Of a DNA stretch of 8,452 nucleotides, positions 1 through 6,145 are shown piece by piece. Numbering within the stretch: the first letter of the stretch is position 1; the number at the start of each line of letters is the position of its first letter. Source of the DNA: Candidatus Heimdallarchaeota archaeon AB_125 (lineage in GTDB: Archaea > Asgardarchaeota > Heimdallarchaeia > Heimdallarchaeales > Heimdallarchaeaceae); assembly GCA_001940755.1 (NCBI GenBank), contig MEHH01000104.1:1-8452 (forward strand), in the 5' to 3' direction. A model generated the notes under the pieces. It was not told the origin of the DNA, searched no databases, and worked only from the letters and a program-made list of their open reading frames with translations. The translations under genes were made by a program, and so were the position numbers.

Positions 1-1006
1 AGCTTATATTGATCCTTCTCATATGCTTCAAATACCTAATAGAGTAAAGAACTCCATAGCTCTTAGAGAATTTGCTGAATTTGAAGTTCATCCTTCAAAG
101 AAACTAGCTATGCTCTGGAATCCTGATTTAGTTACAAAAGAAGAAGTTTTCAAAATCCTTCAACAACCACCTGATGAATACAAAGAGACTGTAGATGAGC
201 TCTCATTTGATGATGTTCGATATCTATTCGAGAATAAATTCAAATATAATGCAAAAGCTAAGGATTATGTTACCATCAAAGGTTTAGAAAAAGGTTATCA
301 AATCTTTGGTAAGCTTCATCCAGTCATCAAAGGAGTAGATCTTAATATTAAGAAAGGAGATTTTGTTTTCATTTCTGGGCCTTCAGGAGTAGGTAAAACT
401 ACTTTGCTTAATCTAATAGCTGGATTATTAATCCCTGACAAAGGTCATGTCCTTATTGATGATTTTTCAATGGGAACTGCAGATGATACTGATAGATCAG
501 ATTTCAGATTAGCGAACATTGCATATATAACTCAATACCACAGTCTTTTTGAACCAATTCAACTCAAAGATAATCTACTTGTTCCGTACCTATTTCTTGG
601 CAAAGAATATAATCCAGATATAGGCAATGAAGTAACTAAAGATGTGCATATTAGTCACAAATTAGCCTCATATCCAGATGAGTTATCAGCTGGAGAGAAG
701 CAAAGAGCGACATTATCTTTGGCTCTAACAAGAAAGACACCGATTCTTCTAGCCGATGAACCAACTGCAAACATGGATTCAGATCTAGCTAGAGAGATTA
801 TGGATGTTTTAATGAAATTTGTTAAAGATAACGAAGCTACCTTCATCATGTGTTCTCATGATTTATCTCTCTTAAGACCGGGTTTTAGACACCTTCGTAT
901 CTCAGATGGTCTGATTACAGAAGATTCAAGAATTACCCAAAACTCTCTTAAGAAGATACTCAAAGAATACCTCCAAATACAAGAAGATAATAACAATAAG
1001 AAATAA
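1..1006 (+). CDS. ABC transporter ATP-binding protein (LolD/MacB type), 5' end probably outside the window
   Basis: ATPase subunit of an ABC transporter, expected to work at the inner face of the membrane with an FtsX/MacB-like permease that is not visible here. Numbering from the ATG at 23: A-loop aromatic Y92, Walker A GPSGVGKTT at 119-127, Q-loop Q171, signature LSAGEKQR at 221-228 (a variant of LSGGQ), Walker B ILLADEP at 241-247, D-loop ANMD at 249-252 and switch His279. All catalytic residues are present, so it should be active. The stretch between Q-loop and signature (50 residues) is slightly shorter than usual for LolD. About 80 residues precede the ABC domain; residues 14-47 have the look of a ferredoxin-fold, HMA-like segment (pattern NPDLVTKEEVFKIL). 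The frame is open to base 2 and no promoter or ribosome site lies before the ATG at 23, so I think the gene begins upstream. The family call is secure; the transported substrate is unknown. Confidence 0.93.
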   Translation, partial: AYIDPSHMLQIPNRVKNSIALREFAEFEVHPSKKLAMLWNPDLVTKEEVFKILQQPPDEYKETVDELSFDDVRYLFENKFKYNAKAKDYVTIKGLEKGYQIFGKLHPVIKGVDLNIKKGDFVFISGPSGVGKTTLLNLIAGLLIPDKGHVLIDDFSMGTADDTDRSDFRLANIAYITQYHSLFEPIQLKDNLLVPYLFLGKEYNPDIGNEVTKDVHISHKLASYPDELSAGEKQRATLSLALTRKTPILLADEPTANMDSDLAREIMDVLMKFVKDNEATFIMCSHDLSLLRPGFRHLRISDGLITEDSRITQNSLKKILKEYLQIQEDNNNKK

Positions 1007-1008
1007 CC

Positions 1009-1028
1009 TTCTTTTTTCTTCTTTTTTT
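1009..1028 (+). terminator. oligo-T transcription terminator
   Basis: Directly after the ABC gene stop the non-template strand carries almost uninterrupted T, with two runs of six and seven T separated by C residues and no hairpin. Archaeal intrinsic termination is known to use U-rich tracts without a stem-loop, so this fits the end of the ABC transcript. Confidence 0.55.
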
Positions 1029-1048
1029 AGTATCACAATTAGGAAAAG

Positions 1049-1056
1049 TTAAAATT
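1049..1056 (+). promoter_or_regulatory. weak candidate TATA element for the SerRS gene
   Basis: TTAAAATT lies about 33 nt upstream of the SerRS start codon, after the oligo-T tract. The match is poor and no purine-rich BRE is clear. It is listed because the terminator before it implies that the synthetase has its own promoter; the exact element is uncertain. Confidence 0.25.
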
Positions 1057-1085
1057 ACTTAGTAAGATTTTCTTTTGTAATCATT

Positions 1086-2630
1086 ATGAAACAACATCTC
1101 GAAGTACAATTTACATTAAGTGGTCCTTTTCCTGAAGAAAGTAAGGAGGAAATAGAAGAGCTTCTCAAACAATTTAGTGAAAAAACTCAAAAATCTAGAG
1201 ATGAAGGAGAATTCAAATTCACTGAATGGAAAACTAAAGATAATAAATTAGTTTTAACTATCTCATCTATTGATTCACTCTCTCCCCATGTTGCTGTACT
1301 TAGATTAAGGAAACAGCTTGCTGCAACATTAGGTAAAAAATATCGTGTTGGACTCCGAGGATTTGCTTTTATTAAATACATTATTGAAACAGAGTTAGAA
1401 GAAAAACCAATCAAAGAGTTTAGCTTACCATTAGTAAATAAAATAGAATTCTTCGAGAAGGATGGAAAGAACTTTGTTAAAATCGAAGTTGACCCTGAAA
1501 TCGAAGAGGATTTTGTAGAAAAGGGTGCAATCGAAAGAATTGTACGACGAGTGGGAGAAAAGATTTCTAAACAGCACTATGGGGCAAAAAATGAGCATCA
1601 CCAAATCTCATGGTATAGTGGAGAAAAGAAACATTTCACAGATGAAAATCCTACTCAATTGATGCAAAAAGCTAATTGGATTCAACGAACTAATTATAGA
1701 AATCAGTGGATACTAACTCCTACAATAACAACTTTAGCTGAAGCATTAAAACAAATAATGATAGATTATATCTACGAGCCTTTAGGTTTCAATCAAATGA
1801 TGATACCAAAATTGGTAGATTGGTCAATCTGGCTTAGATCTGAGCACGCAGAAGGTATCTATCAAGGTGGTTTCGAACCTTACTTCGTTGTACAACCTAA
1901 ATCTGCTGATCCGGAATATTTTGAAGAGATTGCAGATTATATCACAATAACTAAGACTATCCCATCTGAGAAGTTAGCAGAGAAGGTTTCTGCACCAATT
2001 GGTGGACTCTCTTATGCTCAGTGCCCTCCATTTTGGTCATGGTTACAGGGTAAAACCATAGCTAAAGAAAGCCTTCCAATAAAAATCTATGACTGGTCTG
2101 GTCCAACTTATCGCTATGAATCTGGTAGTGCTTATGGTTTTGAAAGAGTTGATGAATTACACCGTATTGAAACACTTTTCATAGGATCTCCTGAACAAGC
2201 TAAAGAAATAGGAATGCAAGTTAAAGACAAACTTAGAGTTATCTTTGAAGAGGTTCTAGATTTAGAGGTCAGAGAAGCTAAAGTTACTCCTTGGTGGTTA
2301 CAGCAATCAGCTCATGAAGATGAAATGGATTCTGCTGAAGATCTTGTTGTTGGAACTATAGATTACGAAGCCTATATGCCTTATCGTGGAAATCGTGAAG
2401 ACAGTGAATGGCTAGAGATTCAGAATATCTCTATTATTGGTCAGAAATATCCCAAAGGTTTCTCTGTCAAAGCTGAAGGAAATATCGAACTCTGGAGTGG
2501 TTGTGGTGGTGGTAGTTTTGAGAGGTTTCTCACAGCTTTCATTTCTCAGAAAGGTTTAGATAAAAATAATTGGCCAGAGAAATTTCTGAAATATATTGAT
2601 AAACTTCCTGAGCCAGTAAAATTTCACTAG
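1086..2630 (+). CDS. serS: seryl-tRNA synthetase, type 2 (methanogen-type, zinc-dependent)
   Basis: Class II aminoacyl-tRNA synthetase charging tRNA-Ser with serine in the cytoplasm. At 514 residues it matches the rare SerRS2 class (about 500-515) rather than the usual SerRS with its long N-terminal coiled coil. Residues 1-165 form the class-specific N-terminal tRNA-binding region; the catalytic core follows. The three zinc ligands known from the Methanosarcina barkeri enzyme (Cys, Glu, Cys) align with C313 in YAQCPPFW, E362 in HRIETLF and C473 in WSGCGGG. The C-to-E spacing of 49 is the same as in that enzyme. Motif 2 is visible around R343 (TYRYE), and motif 3 ends in GGGSFERF with R480. 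The segment around 394-435 corresponds to the insertion between motifs 2 and 3 described for this class. The start ATG has no Shine-Dalgarno; no alternative upstream start is needed. It appears intact and is probably transcribed alone, as an oligo-T tract precedes it and the next gene has its own TATA box. Confidence 0.95.
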   Translation: MKQHLEVQFTLSGPFPEESKEEIEELLKQFSEKTQKSRDEGEFKFTEWKTKDNKLVLTISSIDSLSPHVAVLRLRKQLAATLGKKYRVGLRGFAFIKYIIETELEEKPIKEFSLPLVNKIEFFEKDGKNFVKIEVDPEIEEDFVEKGAIERIVRRVGEKISKQHYGAKNEHHQISWYSGEKKHFTDENPTQLMQKANWIQRTNYRNQWILTPTITTLAEALKQIMIDYIYEPLGFNQMMIPKLVDWSIWLRSEHAEGIYQGGFEPYFVVQPKSADPEYFEEIADYITITKTIPSEKLAEKVSAPIGGLSYAQCPPFWSWLQGKTIAKESLPIKIYDWSGPTYRYESGSAYGFERVDELHRIETLFIGSPEQAKEIGMQVKDKLRVIFEEVLDLEVREAKVTPWWLQQSAHEDEMDSAEDLVVGTIDYEAYMPYRGNREDSEWLEIQNISIIGQKYPKGFSVKAEGNIELWSGCGGGSFERFLTAFISQKGLDKNNWPEKFLKYIDKLPEPVKFH

Positions 2631-2653
2631 AGTAAGGAAATTTGCACAACAGA

Positions 2654-2660
2654 TATAAAT
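2654..2660 (+). promoter_or_regulatory. TATA box for the CARDB-like gene
   Basis: TATAAAT centred about 24 nt before the ATG at 2681, with no Shine-Dalgarno in between. That spacing places the predicted transcription start at or next to the start codon, which suggests a leaderless mRNA transcribed independently of the upstream synthetase gene. Confidence 0.5.
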
Positions 2661-2680
2661 TCCAATGATAAACATTAATA

Positions 2681-3229
2681 ATGAAAAAAGCAAGAATTTT
2701 GCTCTGTGCTATGTTTTTCATCATCCCTATCTTTTTTCAAATTGACAATTCTTATGTAGTTAATTCACATTCATTTGAAGACCAGTTACCTGAAACCATT
2801 CTTGCAATAACACAGTTAATAGCCTATCCAGAAGTTGTCTATGTTGGAGAATTAGTCTTTGTTAATTGCACAGTTGAGAATAACGGGCAATTCCAAACAG
2901 CAGAGATTGTAGGTATAAAAATTAATGCAACAGTTAAACTATCAGAAAAAGAGATTGTGTTAGGAGGATCTATTGAACCTGGAGGATATGAACTTGTTAG
3001 TTTTAATTTGACTGCAATTAGTAAAGGGGTTGGAAACATTACTGTAATTGTATCTACAGAAAATGCACCAACTGTTAGTAAATCTATTCTAATTAGCATT
3101 TTAGAGAATACTTCCACAACTGACTATGGTTTCCATTCAATTTTTCTGCTTCTTCCAACAATAATCGCAGTAAGAAAAACATCAAATCAAAATGTTAGAA
3201 AGAAGAGGATATTGAAGAAATCTCAATGA
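2681..3229 (+). CDS. small secreted, membrane-anchored protein with one CARDB/Ig-like domain
   Basis: A 182-residue protein of unknown function, probably outside the cytoplasmic membrane. Residues 1-20 are a signal peptide or signal anchor (KKAR followed by a hydrophobic stretch to about F19). Residues 45-140 look like a single CARDB-type beta-sandwich: the pattern VYVGELVFVNCTVENNGQ, then SIEPGG and a closing VSKSILISI strand, is typical of these adhesion-like modules. Five N-X-S/T sequons are present (N62, N82, N109, N119, N143), consistent with archaeal surface N-glycosylation. Residues 149-164 form a short hydrophobic segment followed by a strongly basic tail (RKTSNQNVRKKR), so the C-terminus is probably anchored with the tail inside. 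The protein is short for CARDB surface proteins, which often carry several domains. An orphan second anchor lies just downstream. The domain call is by pattern only; the partner or ligand is unknown. Confidence 0.72.
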   Translation: MKKARILLCAMFFIIPIFFQIDNSYVVNSHSFEDQLPETILAITQLIAYPEVVYVGELVFVNCTVENNGQFQTAEIVGIKINATVKLSEKEIVLGGSIEPGGYELVSFNLTAISKGVGNITVIVSTENAPTVSKSILISILENTSTTDYGFHSIFLLLPTIIAVRKTSNQNVRKKRILKKSQ

Positions 3230-3264
3230 TAGCACACACAAAATTTCTTTGCACGAGCATATAG

Positions 3265-3399
3265 GTAGTAGAATATCAGATTATCTACTATTTAATAGAT
3301 GAAACTAAAACAATCAATTTCGAAAGTATCTCACTTCTAATAGCTTTCATTATAGTGAACATAGTTTTCTATAAAAGAAGGAAAAGAAGGAAAGGTTAG
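3265..3399 (+). pseudogene. orphan C-terminal membrane anchor, probable gene remnant
   Basis: An open frame of 44 codons with no ATG, GTG or TTG start, preceded by TAG at 3262-3264 and ending in TAG at 3397-3399. It reads as a hydrophobic helix SISLLIAFIIVNIVFY followed by KRRKRRKG and the stop. That is the usual build of an archaeal surface-protein C-terminal anchor and resembles in plan the anchor of the intact CARDB-like gene just upstream. I see no upstream start or body for it, so I read it as the leftover 3' end of a deleted or decayed surface-protein gene, perhaps a tandem paralogue. It lies in a different frame from the upstream gene, whose own anchor is complete, so a simple frameshift of that gene is less likely. 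Confidence 0.45.
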
Positions 3400-3429
3400 A
3401 ATCTACTAAGATTGTTTCCTTTGTTTGAA

Positions 3430-3915
3430 TTAACCCAAACCGCCTAAAAAGGCAGACATAATTAATAAAACTATAAGAGTTACTAGTCCAATCATTATTA
3501 TTATTGTTACCATGGAAAAGCCTATACTTAAACTTATTATCATCAAGAAATTAACTTTCCTTTCATCTAAGAATTTTATTTTTCTTTGTTCTGGATCAAT
3601 TCTTATATAGTATAGTAATATCGAAAGCAAAAAGAATGTACCAATTACAATTGTTAATGCAATAATTGTAAATTTAAGATCTTCCCACAGAAAAATCAAA
3701 CCAATTCCGATTGGGAGAAAAATAATTAAACTGATAAAATTGAATATAACAAATATTTTTCTTCTCTTCCTAATTGATGATTTCAATTGCTTAATATTGG
3801 TTTCTGTGAGAGAGGTGTTACAGTTTTTACATATTGAAGTATATTTCAATAATATTTCCCCACAATTGGTGCAAAACGTCTTGTCACCAAATCTAATTTT
3901 AGATATAAAATTCAT
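3430..3915 (-). CDS. zinc-ribbon integral membrane protein of unknown function
   Basis: A 161-residue protein. An N-terminal zinc ribbon has two CxxC knuckles (C15-TN-C18 and C29-KN-C32, ten residues apart), the pattern seen at the start of many archaeal zinc-ribbon membrane proteins. A basic stretch (SSIRKRRK, 46-53) leads into hydrophobic segments at about 53-77, 82-103 and 122-158; the last is long enough for two helices, giving three or four membrane spans. The ribbon and the basic stretch should face the cytoplasm. The ATG at 3913-3915 is the first available start after an in-frame stop, and a TATA-like box sits about 28 nt upstream, which suits leaderless expression. It is transcribed divergently from the threonine aldolase gene. 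I do not recognise a named family, and no enzymatic motif is visible. Confidence 0.72.
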   Translation of the reverse strand: MNFISKIRFGDKTFCTNCGEILLKYTSICKNCNTSLTETNIKQLKSSIRKRRKIFVIFNFISLIIFLPIGIGLIFLWEDLKFTIIALTIVIGTFFLLSILLYYIRIDPEQRKIKFLDERKVNFLMIISLSIGFSMVTIIIMIGLVTLIVLLIMSAFLGGLG

Positions 3916-3939
3916 AATATTTACATTTCGTTTTTGTGT

Positions 3940-3947
3940 TAATATAC
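3940..3947 (-). promoter_or_regulatory. TATA box for the zinc-ribbon membrane protein gene
   Basis: On the minus strand this reads GTATATTA with AAA just upstream as a possible BRE. Its centre lies about 28 nt before the ATG at 3915, so the predicted transcription start is within a few bases of the start codon and no Shine-Dalgarno is present. Confidence 0.45.
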
Positions 3948-4047
3948 TTTGCTAGATAATTATTCTAGAGCATTCAACTCCTTAGTTTTAGAAGGTATAT
4001 TCTGAATTGTAATTTCTCCGCAGTTTTACTCTCGATTGTTAAATCTG

Positions 4048-4073
4048 TTTAAATTTAGATAACTTTAAATTTA
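4048..4073 (+). promoter_or_regulatory. threonine aldolase promoter with a duplicated TATA-like decamer
   Basis: The palindromic decamer TTTAAATTTA occurs twice, at 4048-4057 and 4064-4073, a 16-nt period. The second copy is within CTTTAAAT, centred about 27 nt before the ATG at 4094, the distance expected for a leaderless archaeal transcript. The first copy could be a second TATA box or a transcription factor site; it may also be chance in AT-rich DNA. Confidence 0.5.
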
Positions 4074-4093
4074 ATCAATTACCCAAAAAAATA

Positions 4094-5116
4094 ATGATAG
4101 ATTTACGTTCTGACACTTTTACTTTACCTTCTAAGGAAATGATAGAGACAATTTTAACTGCTGAACTAGGAGATGATGTGTGGGAGGAAGATCCTACAGT
4201 AAAAGAACTCGAAGCTTTAGCAGCTAAAGAACTTGGTAAGGAAGCAGGTTTGCTTGTTTCTAGTGGAACTCAAGGAAATTTAGTAGCCAATATGACTCAT
4301 CTCAATCGAGGTGAAGGTGTAGTACTTGAAAAAGAAAGCCACATCAATATGTATGAAGTAGGAGGTCTTTCACAAGTTGTTGGTGCATTTCCCTTTCTTA
4401 TTGAAGGAAATAATGGTTTAATGAATCCCCAAGATGTTGAATCTATATTTACAAGAGGATACAATGTTCATTGGGTAGATACTAAATTACTCTGTCTAGA
4501 AAATACTCACAATAGAGGTGGAGGAAGAATCATCCCTAAGGAAAATATTGACCGATTATCCAAAATTGCTCATGATAATAATGCTTCTGTACATCTTGAT
4601 GGTGCAAGGATTTTCAATGCTGCAGTAGCTACAGGAATGGAAGCTTCAAAAATAGTAGAGAATGTTGATTCAGTGCAGTTCTGCTTGAGTAAAGGCTTAG
4701 GGTGTCCAATAGGTTCAGTTATTGTTGGCAGTGAGGAGTTTATACATGAATCTAGACGCAATAGAAAAGTAGTCGGAGGAGGGCTTCGTCAGGCCGGAAT
4801 CATTGCTGCTCCAGGGATTTATGCTTTAAACAATATGATAGATAGACTATCTGAAGACCATAAACATGCAAAAATGCTTGAAAAAGCTCTTTCTGAATTC
4901 GAGGACTTAAAAATAAAGAACGTTGATACAAATATAGTCATTGTTGATACTTCAGCTAGTAAGTTATCAACTGCAGATGTTCGAGATAGATTGGAGAACA
5001 AAGGAATCAAAGTCACTCATATGGGTGATCAGCTTTTCAGAATGGTAACTTATTTTGGAATCACTCTTGAAGATATTCAACATGTCGTTTCTGTCATTCC
5101 AGAAGTTTTCAGTTAG
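4094..5116 (+). CDS. ltaE: low-specificity L-threonine aldolase (PLP-dependent)
   Basis: Cytoplasmic fold-type I PLP enzyme splitting L-threonine or L-allo-threonine into glycine and acetaldehyde; in archaea it may provide glycine or take part in threonine breakdown. At 340 residues it has the usual family length. The N-terminus MIDLRSDT is the canonical beginning of the family, which fixes the start. Other hallmarks are SSGTQGN (56-62) for the cofactor phosphate, H83 in KESHIN stacking on the PLP ring, the ENTHNRGGG segment (136-144), HLDGAR (168-172 region) with D169 binding the pyridine nitrogen and R172, and the Schiff-base lysine K200 in CLSKGLGCPIGS. GGGLRQAG at 228-235 is also typical. 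All key residues are present, so the enzyme should be active. It is a single-gene unit with its own promoter, divergent from the zinc-ribbon gene. Stereospecificity between the threonine isomers cannot be read from the sequence. Confidence 0.95.
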   Translation: MIDLRSDTFTLPSKEMIETILTAELGDDVWEEDPTVKELEALAAKELGKEAGLLVSSGTQGNLVANMTHLNRGEGVVLEKESHINMYEVGGLSQVVGAFPFLIEGNNGLMNPQDVESIFTRGYNVHWVDTKLLCLENTHNRGGGRIIPKENIDRLSKIAHDNNASVHLDGARIFNAAVATGMEASKIVENVDSVQFCLSKGLGCPIGSVIVGSEEFIHESRRNRKVVGGGLRQAGIIAAPGIYALNNMIDRLSEDHKHAKMLEKALSEFEDLKIKNVDTNIVIVDTSASKLSTADVRDRLENKGIKVTHMGDQLFRMVTYFGITLEDIQHVVSVIPEVFS

Positions 5117-5172
5117 AAATTCTTAACTATTCAACGTTTATCTTTCCGGTGATATTGAGGAGTATCATAGAC

Positions 5173-5181
5173 TTTTTATAT
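5173..5181 (+). promoter_or_regulatory. TATA-like box for the Ala/Pro/Gly-rich protein gene
   Basis: TTTTTATA(T) centred about 24 nt before the ATG at 5200. It lies inside the stretch that a longer GTG-started reading (from 5149) would translate, which is one reason to prefer the ATG at 5200 as the start. Confidence 0.4.
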
Positions 5182-5199
5182 CATATTTTTGGTGTTCAC

Positions 5200-6069
5200 A
5201 TGATACATGTGTCAATTGATGATTATCTAGATGGATTATTATCTGGAACTGCAGAACCATCTAAAAAAGCCATTATGAAGCTTACTAAATTAATTGAGAA
5301 TTTTGGAGCAATAATGGTTAAAAGTACAGAAAGAATGGAAGACTATATTGACACCCTAACTAATCGAATTACATCAATTGAATCAGCCATAGGAATGTCT
5401 TCTAGCGCCGCACAATCTTTTTCTGCTCCTGCTGCAGTAGCATCACCAGCATTTGATTCTCCTGTAGCTGCACCAGCTGCTGCTCCTAACTTAGCTGCAA
5501 GCGATGCAGGTCCAGTTGGAGCACCAAATTTATCAGCTGCCGTTGGAACACCATCATTAGATAAAGCACCCAATCTGGGAGGAGATGGAGGAGGAATTCC
5601 TGCACCAACAGGTGCACAAGGTAGCACAGGTGGTGGAATAAGTAGTGCTGATCTTATGAAAGCAGCATCAGGTCTAACTAAAGCACCAGAACCTACACCA
5701 GGAGAACCTGGAGCACCTGGGGCAGCACCAGTCTTTAGTCCATTCGGTGTAAGTGCTACAGACATCCAAGATGTTAGATCTGGTTTGACAAAAGTAGATC
5801 CTAATGAACATAGAAAGGAAAGAGAATTAGCAGCAGGTGGAACAGGAGGTTCGATGCCTGCAAGTCAGGCTCTAAATTTAGAAGTTAAAGATGCTTTAGC
5901 GAAACGTAAATCAAGAGCTTCTGATGCTGAAGATGAAGATTTTGAACCAACTCCAGCTGCACCAGCATCACCTCAAAAGTCAACTAAACAAATGAAAGAA
6001 GCATTACAAGGAGAATTACGAGATGCATTCAGCAGTCTTCTTGAGAGCGATACAAATGAAGAAGAATAA
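5200..6069 (+). CDS. Ala/Pro/Gly-rich, largely disordered protein with helical head and twin SGLTK motifs; function unknown
   Basis: I do not recognise this 289-residue protein. Residues 1-65 are helical with heptad-like hydrophobics (MKLTKLIENFGAIM, then IDTLTNRITSIESAIG), suggesting an oligomerising head. Residues 70-180 are Ala/Pro/Gly-rich and probably disordered, with APNL repeated three times (95-98, 108-111, 123-126). Two copies of a motif follow, D151-x6-SGLTK161 and D188-x6-SGLTK198, each preceded by a Ser/Ala/Thr-rich triplet. Residues 236-258 are acidic and Pro-rich, and the C-terminus (263-282) is a predicted amphipathic helix ending in an acidic tail. There is no signal peptide or membrane span, so it is presumably cytoplasmic. 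The frame also runs 17 codons further up to a GTG at 5149, but that extension overlaps the TATA-like box, so I chose the ATG at 5200; a GTG at 5209 is also possible. The local GC content is higher than in its neighbours because of Ala and Pro codons. The architecture (head, flexible linker, short motifs, end helix) is that of a scaffold or tether; this is inference. Confidence 0.8.
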   Translation: MIHVSIDDYLDGLLSGTAEPSKKAIMKLTKLIENFGAIMVKSTERMEDYIDTLTNRITSIESAIGMSSSAAQSFSAPAAVASPAFDSPVAAPAAAPNLAASDAGPVGAPNLSAAVGTPSLDKAPNLGGDGGGIPAPTGAQGSTGGGISSADLMKAASGLTKAPEPTPGEPGAPGAAPVFSPFGVSATDIQDVRSGLTKVDPNEHRKERELAAGGTGGSMPASQALNLEVKDALAKRKSRASDAEDEDFEPTPAAPASPQKSTKQMKEALQGELRDAFSSLLESDTNEEE

Positions 6070-6101
6070 ACAATATGCTCTCTTTTCAATTTAATTCAAC
6101 T

Positions 6102-6110
6102 TTATACTTA
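6102..6110 (+). promoter_or_regulatory. TATA-like box for the beta-CASP nuclease gene
   Basis: TTATACTTA lies about 53 nt before the nuclease start codon, predicting transcription from roughly 6130 and a leader of nearly 30 nt. This gene would then differ from the leaderless neighbours, in line with the weak ribosome site listed below. Read-through from the gene 89 bp upstream is an alternative. Confidence 0.33.
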
Positions 6111-6145
6111 CAATGATATATCAACAGTTTTTCACACTAAAACGC

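Noticed and set aside
1187..1414. Short minus-strand frames inside the SerRS, ABC, aldolase and nuclease genes
   Set aside because: All lie fully opposite well-supported coding regions and show no family signal; they are chance frames.
2681..3399. The CARDB-like gene and the orphan anchor as one frameshifted gene
   Set aside because: The upstream gene already ends in a complete hydrophobic segment with a basic tail, and stops separate the two in all relevant frames, so a single frameshift does not join them sensibly.
3740..3955. A 71-codon plus-strand frame opposite the zinc-ribbon gene
   Set aside because: It overlaps the zinc-ribbon coding region, where CxxC pairs and membrane helices support the minus strand; it has no motif of its own.
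5148..5161. GGTGAT and GAGGAG, strong Shine-Dalgarno-like strings after the aldolase gene
   Set aside because: No ATG, GTG or TTG lies at a usable distance downstream in the coding frame (the next ATG is almost 40 nt away), so they do not explain a start. They could hint at a rare start codon near 5167, but that is not supported.
5343..5765. A 140-codon open frame on the minus strand inside the Ala/Pro/Gly-rich gene
   Set aside because: It is the antisense of a low-complexity Ala/Pro/Gly stretch, which removes stop codons on the other strand. Its protein is itself Pro/Ala/Gly-rich without motif or promoter.
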